Source: Mycobacterium lepraemurium
GTDB lineage: Bacteria > Actinomycetota > Actinomycetes > Mycobacteriales > Mycobacteriaceae
NCBI GenBank assembly: GCA_002291465.1
Contig: CP021238.1
Coordinates: 744,001 to 808,000, forward strand
Length of the DNA: 64,000 nt
Direction: 5' to 3'
The position numbers and the translations under genes are program-made. Positions 20,336 to 28,238 of this stretch are shown here, one piece after another. Every line of letters starts with the position of its first letter. The stretch's first letter is position 1. The notes below the pieces were generated by a model. The model ran no database searches, had not been told where the DNA came from, and saw only the letters and a list, made by a program, of their open reading frames with translations.

Positions 20336-20773
20336 TCAGTCGTCCAGATATCCCTCGGCGACGGCATGCTCGATGCTGTCGCCGAGCTTCGGGCAGGACT
20401 TGGTGCGCGCGGTGTCGCCCCCGGCCTGGCGCACCTCGGTGAAATACGCACAGCGCTGCCAGGCTTCGGTGTTCCACTGCACCGCGGTGTGCCCCGGCCC
20501 GAGCCGGCGGACGGCGACCCGCGCGTGGCAGAACCGGCAGTCCACCGGCAGCAGACCCGAGTTGAGGTAGCGCTCCCGGTCGGCGCGGCTGGCCTCGGCG
20601 GCCGCGGCCGCACGCTGCGGGTCATCGGTGAAATCCCTTGAATTCGACCAGGATCCACCGTTGGCCGGCGACGCGGCGGGCCGCTCGTCGTGGTCGTGAT
20701 GATCGCCGTGCAACAACAACATCGACCGAGCGAGTCGATCGACGTCCGGAACCGCCGGCTGATCGTCGGTCAT
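20336..20773 (-). CDS. Conserved hypothetical protein, Rv3527 type, downstream of kshA
   Basis: This 145-residue soluble protein has a His/Asp-rich stretch (LLLHGDHHDHDERP), a Cys-x2-Cys pair in VDCRFCHARVAV, and two further Cys (RCAYF, KSCPKL). That spacing could bind metal. It matches the Rv3527 position and pattern in M. tuberculosis, directly after kshA. ATG 20773 lies five bases after the kshA stop, so the two are surely co-transcribed under KstR. Function is unknown; an accessory or redox role for KshA is only a guess. Confidence 0.75.
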   Translation of the reverse strand: MTDDQPAVPDVDRLARSMLLLHGDHHDHDERPAASPANGGSWSNSRDFTDDPQRAAAAAEASRADRERYLNSGLLPVDCRFCHARVAVRRLGPGHTAVQWNTEAWQRCAYFTEVRQAGGDTARTKSCPKLGDSIEHAVAEGYLDD

Positions 20774-20778
20774 GGCGG

Positions 20779-21936
20779 TCAGTGTTGTTCGGCGGGAACG
20801 TCTTCGGACTCTTTGGCTTTCAGGTTCTCCGCGACCTCTGCATTCCAGTACTCGTTGGCCCGGGTGGTGTCCACCTCGATCTCGAAGCGCTCCACCATCT
20901 CCGGCTCGATGTCGGCGACGTCGACGTAGAACTGCTGGTACCAGCGGCGCAGCTGGTAGACGGCGCCGTCCTCCTCGACCAGCAGCGGATTGTCGATGCG
21001 GGTCTTGTGCTTCCAGATCTCGACGTCCTGCAGGAAGCCCTTGCTGACCCCCTCGGTGAACACCCGGGACAGCTTGTCGGTCATCTCCTCGTCCATGCCC
21101 TTGGGCTTCTCCACGATCACGCCCCACTGCAGCACGAACGAGTTCTGCGTCACCGGGTAGTGGCAGTTGATCAGGATCGACTCGGCCTTGTAGTCGCCGT
21201 AGCTGTTGTGCAGCCAGTTGATCATGAACGACGGACCGAAGTAAGACGCCTCCGAATCCAGATGTGCCTCACCGTAAGACGTGCCGAGGTCGTTCACGTC
21301 TGGGCGGCCCACGTTGTGCAGGTACTGCGACGCGATGTGGCCCTCGAACACGTTCTTGAAGTACGTCGGCAACCCGAAATGGATGTAGAAGAAGTGCGCC
21401 ATGTCGGTGACGTTGTCGATGATGTCGCGGCAGTTGGAGCCCTCGATGAGGATGCGGTTCCACCGCCAGTCGGTCCACTCGTCGCTGTGCGCCTGCGGGA
21501 TCTCCGGGATGCGGACGGCCGGGTCCGGCGGGTTGTTCTCGTGGTCGTGCCAGACGAACAGCAGCCCACCTCGCACATCGGTGGTCCACGACCGGGTGCG
21601 CGCCGTCTTCGGCGTGCGCTTGGCGTACGGCACCAGCTTGCACCGGCCGTCACCGCCCCAGCGCCAGTCGTGGAACGGGCAGGCGACCTCGTCGCCCTTG
21701 ATGGTGCCCTCCGACAGGTCACCGCCCATGTGCCGGCAGTAGCCGTCGAGCACGTGGATGTCGCCGTGTGAGTCGGCGAAGACGACCAGTTTGGTGCCGA
21801 ACGTCTCGATCGAGTGCGGCTTGCCGTCCTGGAAGTCCTTTGCGACGCCCAGGCAGTGCCAGCCACGGGCGTATCTGGTCGGCAGGGCGCCTGGATCGAT
21901 CTCCCGGATGCCGACCGGCTTGGTGTCGGTAGCCAC
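20779..21936 (-). CDS. kshA: KshA, 3-ketosteroid 9alpha-hydroxylase oxygenase
   Basis: This 385-residue Rieske non-heme iron oxygenase has its Rieske cluster ligands at Cys67, His69, Cys86 and His89 (YCRHMGGDL and CPFHDWRW). Mononuclear iron ligands are His181 and His186 in NVTDMAHFFYIHFG, with Asp303 near KGFLQDVEIW. It matches KshA (Rv3526), which 9-hydroxylates androstadienedione and triggers ring-B opening together with reductase KshB (not in this window). The KstR operator is about 30 bases upstream of ATG 21936. Confidence 0.95.
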   Translation of the reverse strand: MATDTKPVGIREIDPGALPTRYARGWHCLGVAKDFQDGKPHSIETFGTKLVVFADSHGDIHVLDGYCRHMGGDLSEGTIKGDEVACPFHDWRWGGDGRCKLVPYAKRTPKTARTRSWTTDVRGGLLFVWHDHENNPPDPAVRIPEIPQAHSDEWTDWRWNRILIEGSNCRDIIDNVTDMAHFFYIHFGLPTYFKNVFEGHIASQYLHNVGRPDVNDLGTSYGEAHLDSEASYFGPSFMINWLHNSYGDYKAESILINCHYPVTQNSFVLQWGVIVEKPKGMDEEMTDKLSRVFTEGVSKGFLQDVEIWKHKTRIDNPLLVEEDGAVYQLRRWYQQFYVDVADIEPEMVERFEIEVDTTRANEYWNAEVAENLKAKESEDVPAEQH

Positions 21937-21967
21937 CTGTCACCTCCAACTCGCTGGCCCTCTAAAC

Positions 21968-21981
21968 TAGAACACGTTACA
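21968..21981. promoter_or_regulatory. KstR operator, kshA/Rv3525c-like intergenic region
   Basis: TAGAACACGTTACA matches the KstR consensus fully. It lies 31 bases before kshA and about 80 bases before the divergent gamma-carbonic-anhydrase-like gene. Confidence 0.92.
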
Positions 21982-22062
21982 GTTTTGCGGCGGGCCCGCG
22001 CAACCAAGGCAAGCCTGCCTGGGCCGTTCCGCGAGTTGGCGGCGCTCGGGTATATCTAGACG

Positions 22063-22587
22063 ATGCCGCTGTTTGCTTTCGAGGGCCGCTCGCCGCGGGT
22101 GGACCCCACCGCCTTCGTGGCGCCGACGGCCACCCTGATCGGCGACGTGGTCGTGGAGGCGGGGGCCTCGGTCTGGTTCAACGCGGTGCTGCGCGGCGAC
22201 TACGGGCCCATCGTGGTGCGCGAGGGCGCCAACGTCCAGGACGGTTCGGTGCTGCACGCGCCCCCCGGCATCCCGGTCGACATCGGTCCGGGGGCGACGG
22301 TGGCGCATCTGTGCGTCATCCACGGCGCGCACGTCGGCCCCGAGGCGCTGATCGCCAACCATGCCACCGTGCTGGACGGCGCGGTGATCGGCGCGGGCAG
22401 CCTGGTGGCGGCGCATTCGCTGGTCACCGTGGGTACCCAGATTCCGGCCGGGATGCTGGCCATGGGCGCGCCGGCCCAGATCAAGGGCCCGGTCGCCTGC
22501 ACCGACGCGCAGCTGTGGGTCAAGCTGAATCCGCCGGCCTACCGCGACCTCGCCCAGCGGCATCTGGCCGGGCTGGAACCGATCTAG
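22063..22587 (+). CDS. Gamma-carbonic-anhydrase-like left-handed beta-helix protein (Rv3525c type)
   Basis: This 174-residue hexapeptide-repeat protein has NVQDGSVLHAP, then VAHLCVIHGAHVG and IANHATVLDGAVIG. The His residues sit where gamma-class carbonic anhydrases bind zinc. It matches Rv3525c, which flanks kshA divergently in M. tuberculosis as well. Catalytic activity is not shown. Its link to sterol metabolism comes only from the shared KstR site. The last 68 bases overlap, tail to tail, the opposite-strand NTF2-like gene. Confidence 0.8.
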   Translation: MPLFAFEGRSPRVDPTAFVAPTATLIGDVVVEAGASVWFNAVLRGDYGPIVVREGANVQDGSVLHAPPGIPVDIGPGATVAHLCVIHGAHVGPEALIANHATVLDGAVIGAGSLVAAHSLVTVGTQIPAGMLAMGAPAQIKGPVACTDAQLWVKLNPPAYRDLAQRHLAGLEPI

Positions 22588-23005
22588 CGGCCCCGCGTTG
22601 GCCGGAGATCTTCTTGGTGTTGGCGGCCGCGCGGTCCATCTCCCAATAGGCGCGCAGCGCGACCAGCTTGCCCTCGTCGTCGGCCTTGTAGGTGAACACG
22701 CCCTCGGCGGTGGTCTGGTAGTCACCCGTCGTGATGAGGATGTGCCCGACGTTGGCTTCCTCGTTGCCGCACTGATAGGTGTCGCGGAAGACGAACTCGA
22801 TCTTGGTGGTGGGCGCGATCGCCTTGTCCCAGAAGGCCGAGATCGCCGCACGGCCCCGATTCCCCTTGCCCTCGGGGTCGAAAACCGAAGGGCCGATGGG
22901 GTCCTCGACGACGGCGTCGTCGGCGAACACCGCCAGCCAGGACTCCTTGTCCCTGGCCGTTACCGCCTCGCGGGACCGGCGGCCGGCTTCGTGCGCGGGA
23001 TGCAC
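22520..23005 (-). CDS. NTF2-like protein, ketosteroid-isomerase type, with antisense-encoded tail
   Basis: The first 115 or so residues form a SnoaL/ketosteroid-isomerase domain: REAVTARDKESWLAVFADDA, then VEDPIGPSVFDPEGKG and a C-terminal GKLVALRAYWEMDRA. The remaining 45 residues are Arg/Ala-rich and run antisense into the Rv3525c-like gene, so the natural stop may have been lost. GTG 23005 lies two bases after the ltp3 stop, so it is the last gene of the Rv3521-ltp4-ltp3 operon. Delta5-4 isomerase activity is plausible but unproven. Confidence 0.7.
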   Translation of the reverse strand: MHPAHEAGRRSREAVTARDKESWLAVFADDAVVEDPIGPSVFDPEGKGNRGRAAISAFWDKAIAPTTKIEFVFRDTYQCGNEEANVGHILITTGDYQTTAEGVFTYKADDEGKLVALRAYWEMDRAAANTKKISGQRGAARSVPARPDAAGRGRGRPADSA

Positions 23006-23007
23006 GC

Positions 23008-24201
23008 TCAGACCTTCTCGGCGGCGGGCTTGTCGGCGCCGACCACCCACATCGAGTAGTACTGCGAGCCGCCACCGTAGGCGTGTCCCAACGCCTTCCG
23101 GGCGCCGGGCACCTGGTGATCGCCGCCCTTGCCCATCACCTGGATGGCCGCTTCGGTGAAGCGGATCAGCCCCGAGGCGCCGATCGGGTTCGACGACAGC
23201 ACACCACCGGACGGGTTGACCGGCAGCCGGCCGCCGATCTTGGTCTCGCCCGCCTCGGTGAGCTTCCAGCCCTCGCCCTCGGGAGCAAAGCCGAGGTTTT
23301 CCAACCACATCGGCTCGAACCAGGAGAACGGCACGTAGATCTCCGCGGCGTCGATCTCGTCGATGGGGCTCTTGATGCCGGCGGCCTTCCACAGCGCGGC
23401 GGCCGCGTCACGCCCGGCCTGCGGGCTGACCTGGTCGCGCCCGGCGTAGGCCAGCGGCTCGGTGCGCAACGCCGTGGCATGGATCCACGCCACCGGATTG
23501 CCTTGCGCCAGACGAGCTTCGGCGGCCTCCTCGTTACCGATCACCGCCGTGCAGGCACCGTCCGACGACGGGCAGGTCTCGTCGTAGTGGATCGGGTCCC
23601 ACAGCATCGGCGACTCCATCACCTTCTCCAGGGTGATGTCGGGCTGATGCAGGTGCGCCAGCGGGTTGCGGCATCCGTTGAGCCGGTCCTTGACGGCGAC
23701 CATGGCGCCGATGTGCGTCGGTGCGCCCGAGCGGCGGATGTAGGCCCGCACGTGCGGGGCGAAATAGCCACCGGCGCCCGCGCCCACCGGCTTGATGAAC
23801 GGAACCGGAATCGACAACGCCCACATGGCATTCGACTCCGACTGCTTCTCCCAGGCCATCGCCAGCACGCGGCGGTACTTACCGGACTGCACCAGGCTGG
23901 CGGCCACCACCCCGGTGGAGCCGCCGACCGACCCGGCGGTGTGCACCCGGATCAGCGGCTTGCCGGTGGCGCCCACGGCGTCGGCCATGAACAGCTCGGG
24001 CATCATGACGCCCTCGAAGAAGTCGGGTGCCTTGCCGACCACCACGGCGTCGATGTCGTCGAAGGTGCAACCCGAGTCGGCCAGTGCCCGGTCGATGGCC
24101 TCGCGCACCAGGCCGTTCATCGAAACGTCTTGGCGCTTGGCCACATACTTCGTTTGTCCTGTACCCAGTACCGCGGCGATGTTCGGCCCTGCACCGGCCA
24201 T
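23008..24201 (-). CDS. ltp3: Ltp3, lipid-transfer/thiolase-like protein
   Basis: This 397-residue thiolase superfamily protein of SCP-x type matches Rv3523. It has VHTAGSVGGSTGVVAASLVQ at the nucleophile position (no classical Cys), DETCPSSDGACTAVIGNEEA, and VNPSGGVLSSNPIGASGLIR near the C-terminus. It probably acts with Ltp4 and the upstream DUF35 protein as an aldolase- or thiolase-like complex on a sterol CoA ester, by analogy with Ltp2-ChsH2. ATG 24201 overlaps the ltp4 stop by one base. Confidence 0.88.
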   Translation of the reverse strand: MAGAGPNIAAVLGTGQTKYVAKRQDVSMNGLVREAIDRALADSGCTFDDIDAVVVGKAPDFFEGVMMPELFMADAVGATGKPLIRVHTAGSVGGSTGVVAASLVQSGKYRRVLAMAWEKQSESNAMWALSIPVPFIKPVGAGAGGYFAPHVRAYIRRSGAPTHIGAMVAVKDRLNGCRNPLAHLHQPDITLEKVMESPMLWDPIHYDETCPSSDGACTAVIGNEEAAEARLAQGNPVAWIHATALRTEPLAYAGRDQVSPQAGRDAAAALWKAAGIKSPIDEIDAAEIYVPFSWFEPMWLENLGFAPEGEGWKLTEAGETKIGGRLPVNPSGGVLSSNPIGASGLIRFTEAAIQVMGKGGDHQVPGARKALGHAYGGGSQYYSMWVVGADKPAAEKV

Positions 24202-25265
24202 CAGTTCTTCCCTTCCATGACCGTGACCAGATTCTGCTGCAGCGCGGGCCCGCTGGTGGCGTGCGCCAGCACCCGCTCGGCCGAACCATCCCAGATGTGT
24301 TGTGCGGCAAAGCCGATGCGCTCCAGACCGGCCACGAACATCGGGTTGGCCGCCAGCGCACCGCCGGACGGATTGACCTTGGTCGGCCCCGGTATCCGGA
24401 TGGCTTCGGCGATGATCAGGTGCTGGTGGGTGAACGGCGCGCAGATCTCGACCACGTCGAGGTTGTCGGTCCGCCCGCCGGTGGCGATTTCGGCGGCGGC
24501 CTTGGTGGACGGCGACTCGGTGAGGTCACGCACGCCCAGTGCCGGGGATTCGATGCGGTGCTCGATACCGGTGATCCAGGCGGGGTTCTCGCGCAGCTCG
24601 CGGGTCCGGTCGCCGGCCGCCAGCACGATCGCCGCGGCGCCGTCGGTGATCGGCGCGATGTCGTGACGGCGCAACGGCTCGGCGAAGAACGGCCGTTCCA
24701 GCAGTTCGGCTACGGTGATCGAGCCTTCTACGTTGTCCACCCGGCGCGTATTGGCGAACGAGTCGAAGGCCACCCGCGCCATCTGCTCCTCGGTCCACTT
24801 GCCGGTGTCGAGCCCCATGCGGGCCTGCAGCCCGGCCATCGAGATCGAATCGGGCCACAGCGGCGCGACGGTGTAGGGGTCGGTCTGCCGCGACAAGATC
24901 TGGCGCAGCACCCCGGCCGAGGACTTGCCGAAGCCGTACACCAGCGCGGTGTCGACCTCGCCGGTCAGCAGCTTGATGTAGGCCCCATACAGGGCCCAGG
25001 CCGCGTCCATCTCGACGTGCGATTCGTTGATCGGCGGCACCGCGCCGATCGAGTCGATCGCCGTGATGAAGGAAAACGCCCGTCCGGCAAGGTAATCCGA
25101 TGATCCCGAACACCAGAAGCCTATATCGGCCTTGGTGATGCCCAGGTCCTGGTAGAGCTGGGCAAAACACGGCATCAACATCTCGACGCCGTTGGTGGCG
25201 CCGTCGGTGCGGCGGACATGCGGCGCGTGGGCAAAGCCGACCACCGCAACATTGCGAGCGCTCAT
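24201..25265 (-). CDS. ltp4: Ltp4, lipid-transfer/thiolase-like protein
   Basis: This 354-residue thiolase-like protein matches Rv3522. Features are IGFWCSGSSDYLAGRAFSFI, INESHVEMDAAWALYGAYIK, PITDGAAAIVLAAGDRTREL and VNPSGGALAANPMFVAGLER. ATG 25265 is chosen by homology (MSARNVAVVGFAHAPHVRR); it is 16 bases after the DUF35 gene and coupled to ltp3 by a one-base overlap. Substrate unknown; paired Ltp genes plus a DUF35 protein suggest a heteromeric retro-aldolase. Confidence 0.87.
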   Translation of the reverse strand: MSARNVAVVGFAHAPHVRRTDGATNGVEMLMPCFAQLYQDLGITKADIGFWCSGSSDYLAGRAFSFITAIDSIGAVPPINESHVEMDAAWALYGAYIKLLTGEVDTALVYGFGKSSAGVLRQILSRQTDPYTVAPLWPDSISMAGLQARMGLDTGKWTEEQMARVAFDSFANTRRVDNVEGSITVAELLERPFFAEPLRRHDIAPITDGAAAIVLAAGDRTRELRENPAWITGIEHRIESPALGVRDLTESPSTKAAAEIATGGRTDNLDVVEICAPFTHQHLIIAEAIRIPGPTKVNPSGGALAANPMFVAGLERIGFAAQHIWDGSAERVLAHATSGPALQQNLVTVMEGKN

Positions 25266-25281
25266 TTGACAGGTATGCCCT

Positions 25282-26277
25282 TTACAGGTGGTGCTTGTAG
25301 GTGTCGTAGTCGGCGTCGGGTTCCCCGGTCGGCCGGAAGTACTCGATGTTGTCGATGCCAAAGCCCCACTGCTCGCGGGGTTTCCACACCGCTTCCACCC
25401 ACATGCCCATCCGCACCTCGTGCGCGTCGACGTCGGCGACCAGATGCAAGAACGGGATGTCGGCCCCGTCGAGCAGCACGTAGGCCGCGACGTATGGCGG
25501 CTTGATGCGCTGCCCCTGGAACGGGATGTTGATGATCGCGAACGTCGTCACCGTGCCCTTGTCGGGCAGCTCGACGAACTCCGTGGTCGGCTGGCCGGTG
25601 GCCGGGTCGGCTCCGTGCGGCGGGAAATACACCTTGCCGTTCTTGCCGGTGCGCGCGCCCAGCAGCTTGCCCTGGGCGATGGCGCGCAGGTAGGCGCTCT
25701 CTTCGTGCGAGGCGGTGTGCTGAATGGTCAGCGAGATCGGCGTGACGATCATGCTCACCGGGTCCTTGTCGGCGTCGGGCTGCTCGGCCACCGGTTCGGG
25801 GTCCTCGCCCAGCGCGAAATAGGCGATGTCGGTGATGGCGCCCACCGGCTCGTCGGCCCAGTGCACGTGCACCCGGGTGCCGGACTTGATGGCCTTGGGC
25901 TCGCCGGCGTCGACCGCGTGCAGCAGCGGGGTGTCCGCGCCGTCGAGCTTGATCAGCGCCCACGCGAACGGCCGGTCCAGCGGCTGGCCTTCGATCGGGT
26001 CGGGCTGCCAGGCCCACGAGACGACGGTGCCGACCGGCGACACCGGTACCATCTCGCCCAGCGGTTCATAGATGATCGGGTCATACTCCGGCGGCGGCAC
26101 GTGTACCCGGCCATCCGATCCGCGCGCACCCAGGACGCGGCGCTCACGCAGTGCGGTGAAGAACTTGCTCAGCGTGGGGCCGACTGAACGGGTGTAGTCG
26201 AACGACAACGTCAACGGCGCGGAGAGCGGTGGCTCAGGGTGATCCGTCAAGGTCGGGCTACTCGAGCTGGCTGTCAC
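25282..26277 (-). CDS. Duplicated OB-fold DUF35 protein, Rv3521 type
   Basis: This 331-residue protein is built of two similar halves. Each starts with a helical FFTALRERRVLGARGSDGRV or YLRAIAQGKLLGARTGKNGK segment, followed by an OB-fold with a PFAWALIKLDGADTPLLHAV-like stretch. The zinc-ribbon cysteines normal for DUF35 are absent in both halves. It matches Rv3521. GTG 26277 is preferred because the KstR operator ends ten bases upstream; the frame is open to 26316 through the operator. By analogy with ChsH2 it may dock Ltp3/Ltp4. Confidence 0.82.
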   Translation of the reverse strand: MTASSSSPTLTDHPEPPLSAPLTLSFDYTRSVGPTLSKFFTALRERRVLGARGSDGRVHVPPPEYDPIIYEPLGEMVPVSPVGTVVSWAWQPDPIEGQPLDRPFAWALIKLDGADTPLLHAVDAGEPKAIKSGTRVHVHWADEPVGAITDIAYFALGEDPEPVAEQPDADKDPVSMIVTPISLTIQHTASHEESAYLRAIAQGKLLGARTGKNGKVYFPPHGADPATGQPTTEFVELPDKGTVTTFAIINIPFQGQRIKPPYVAAYVLLDGADIPFLHLVADVDAHEVRMGMWVEAVWKPREQWGFGIDNIEYFRPTGEPDADYDTYKHHL

Positions 26278-26286
26278 GCCATCGAG

Positions 26287-26300
26287 TAGAACAGGTTCTA
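26287..26300. promoter_or_regulatory. KstR operator, Rv3521/Rv3520c intergenic region
   Basis: TAGAACAGGTTCTA matches the KstR consensus fully. It lies ten bases before the leftward GTG 26277 and 43 bases before the rightward ATG 26344. Confidence 0.92.
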
Positions 26301-26343
26301 AGAACGGATTCAACATCGGGTCTACTACCGAAGGGCGAAGACC

Positions 26344-27375
26344 ATGAAGCTAGGACTGCAGCTGGGATATTGGGGCGCCGCGCCGCCGGAAAACCACGGC
26401 GAGCTCGTCGCCGCCGCCGAGGAAGCCGGGTATGACTCCGTCTTCACCGCCGAGGCGTGGGGATCCGACGCCTACACCCCACTGGCCTGGTGGGGCTCGT
26501 CGACGTCGCGGGTGCGGCTGGGCACCTCGGTGGTCCAGCTGTCCGCCCGGACCCCGACGGCCTGCGCGATGGCGGCGCTGACGCTGGACCACCTCTCCGG
26601 CGGCCGGCACATCCTGGGCCTGGGCGTGTCCGGCCCGCAGGTTGTCGAGGGCTGGTACGGACAGCAGTTCCCCAAGCCGCTGGCCCGCACCCGCGAATAC
26701 ATCGACATCATCCGGCAGGTGTGGGCCCGGGAGAAGCCGGTGACCAGCGACGGCCCCCACTATCCGCTGCCGTTGACCGGTACGGGCACAACCGGTCTGG
26801 GCAAGGCTTTGAAACCCATCACGCACCCGCTGCGCGCCGACATCCCGATCTTCCTGGGTGCCGAGGGGCCGAAGAACGTCGCGCTGGCCGCCGAGATCTG
26901 CGACGGCTGGCTGCCGATCTTCTACACCCCGCGGCTGGCCGACATGTACAACGAATGGCTGGACGAGGGATTCGCCCGGTCAGGAGCGTGCCGCAGCCGC
27001 GCGGACTTCGAGATCTGCGCGACCGCCAACATCGTCCTCACCGAGGACCGCGGCGCGGCGTTCGCCGCGATGAAGCCCTACATCGCGCTCTACATGGGCG
27101 GGATGGGCGCGGAGGACACCAACTTCCACGCCGACGTCTACCGCCGGATGGGCTACGCCGAGGTGGTCGACGACGTGACCAGGCTGTTTCGCAGCGGACG
27201 CAAGGACGAGGCCGCCGAGATCATCCCCGACGAGGTGATCGACGACGCCGCGATCGTCGGCGACGTCGACTACGTGCGTAAGCAGATCAAGGCCTGGGAG
27301 GCCGCCGGCGTCACCATGATGGTGGTGTCCGGACGCAGTACAGAGCAGGTCCGCGAGCTGGCCACGCTGATCTGA
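26344..27375 (+). CDS. LLM-class F420-dependent oxidoreductase, Rv3520c type
   Basis: This 343-residue luciferase-like TIM-barrel protein has MKLGLQLGYWGAAPPENHGE, an LGTSVVQLSARTPTACAMAA strand-helix, and LGLGVSGPQVVEGWYG, matching the F420-binding LLM family. It corresponds to Rv3520c, which is in the KstR regulon; its substrate is not established. The GAAGGGCGAAGACC leader gives a modest ribosome site. The gene stands alone and ends 19 bases before the first of two tandem KstR sites. Confidence 0.88.
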   Translation: MKLGLQLGYWGAAPPENHGELVAAAEEAGYDSVFTAEAWGSDAYTPLAWWGSSTSRVRLGTSVVQLSARTPTACAMAALTLDHLSGGRHILGLGVSGPQVVEGWYGQQFPKPLARTREYIDIIRQVWAREKPVTSDGPHYPLPLTGTGTTGLGKALKPITHPLRADIPIFLGAEGPKNVALAAEICDGWLPIFYTPRLADMYNEWLDEGFARSGACRSRADFEICATANIVLTEDRGAAFAAMKPYIALYMGGMGAEDTNFHADVYRRMGYAEVVDDVTRLFRSGRKDEAAEIIPDEVIDDAAIVGDVDYVRKQIKAWEAAGVTMMVVSGRSTEQVRELATLI

Positions 27376-27393
27376 ACCCGGCGCACCACCGAC

Positions 27394-27439
27394 TAGAACA
27401 CGTTCTAGTTTTCTTGCCAGTGGCCTAGAACACGTTCTA
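27394..27439. promoter_or_regulatory. Tandem KstR operators between convergent genes
   Basis: Two identical sites, TAGAACACGTTCTA at 27394-27407 and 27426-27439, are spaced 32 bases centre to centre (about three helical turns). Each is embedded in CTAGAACACGTTCTAG. They lie between the 3' ends of the Rv3520c-like gene (27375) and the Rv3519-like gene (27474), where no known gene start exists. The first is followed by TTTTCTT, so it could also form a weak hairpin terminator. Confidence 0.85.
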
Positions 27440-27473
27440 GATTGTCCGGATGGCAGGCCCGACGACGATGCAG

Positions 27474-28196
27474 TCAGCCCAGCGGGTGGGCGTCGCCGAA
27501 GGTCATCTCGACGTGCCCGACCGATCCGGAGATCATCGCGCGCGTCGGCAGGCCCAGCGACGTCAGCTCCTGGGCGTAGGGGTGGGTGCCCAGCCGCAAC
27601 GTGGCTCCGCCGGGCCGGCCGCGCAGCCCGCGCACCCGCATCTCCCAGGGTACCTCCCGGGTGGTGCCTTCGGCGAAGGTGTAGGTCTTGAGCACCTGCG
27701 GCCGCGACGTGAACAGCGACGGCACCGGCAATCCGGGTGCGAAGTCGATGCCGGCGATGTGCGCGCCGTCGGCGCTGACGTCGAAGCCGAACCGGCCCTG
27801 CTCGCGAACGGTGAAGTCCGCCATGATCTTCGGGAATCCCCAGATCGAGCGTCCGGCCTCCAGGGTGAAGCTCTGGTCGACGGGCAGGTGATGGATGAAG
27901 GCGGCCGCCTCGCCCAGGGCCCGCCAGCCGCGCGCCGTCGAGCCGGGCGGGTTGACCATCACGCAGGTGCCGAATTCGTGGTACTGGCCCAGGTCGCCGT
28001 CGATGTAGCGGGCCAGCATCAGGTTGACCACCGCCCGGCCGGGCCGGTGCTGGCAGACCTTCAGGCCGCTGTAGTCGATAAGCCGTTGTGCCGCTTGCGC
28101 ATCCACCGAAAACATCGCGGTGTGGACGTCCGCTTTTCGGATCCGCACCGGCATGGTGAGGACTGTCCCCGCAACGATGTGTTGTGACTCGGTCAT
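27474..28196 (-). CDS. Acetoacetate-decarboxylase-like protein, Rv3519 type
   Basis: This 240-residue protein carries HEFGTCVMVNPPGSTARGWR, HHLPVDQSFTLEAGRSIWGF and PKIMADFTV, the beta-cone fold pattern of the acetoacetate decarboxylase family. The FPK motif contains the lysine expected for Schiff-base chemistry. It corresponds to Rv3519. ATG 28196 lies 42 bases from the divergent cyp142 start. No KstR match is present in that gap, so its control is unclear. Function in sterol breakdown is unproven. Confidence 0.78.
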   Translation of the reverse strand: MTESQHIVAGTVLTMPVRIRKADVHTAMFSVDAQAAQRLIDYSGLKVCQHRPGRAVVNLMLARYIDGDLGQYHEFGTCVMVNPPGSTARGWRALGEAAAFIHHLPVDQSFTLEAGRSIWGFPKIMADFTVREQGRFGFDVSADGAHIAGIDFAPGLPVPSLFTSRPQVLKTYTFAEGTTREVPWEMRVRGLRGRPGGATLRLGTHPYAQELTSLGLPTRAMISGSVGHVEMTFGDAHPLG

Positions 28197-28238
28197 GCCG
28201 GTTACTGTAATCCTTTCGTCAACATTTGGAGGCTGTAG

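Noticed and set aside
27450..28187. Rightward ORF starting just after the tandem KstR sites
   Set aside because: Tempting target for the orphan operators, but the whole frame is antisense to the acetoacetate-decarboxylase-like gene and has shadow composition. A non-coding antisense RNA remains possible.
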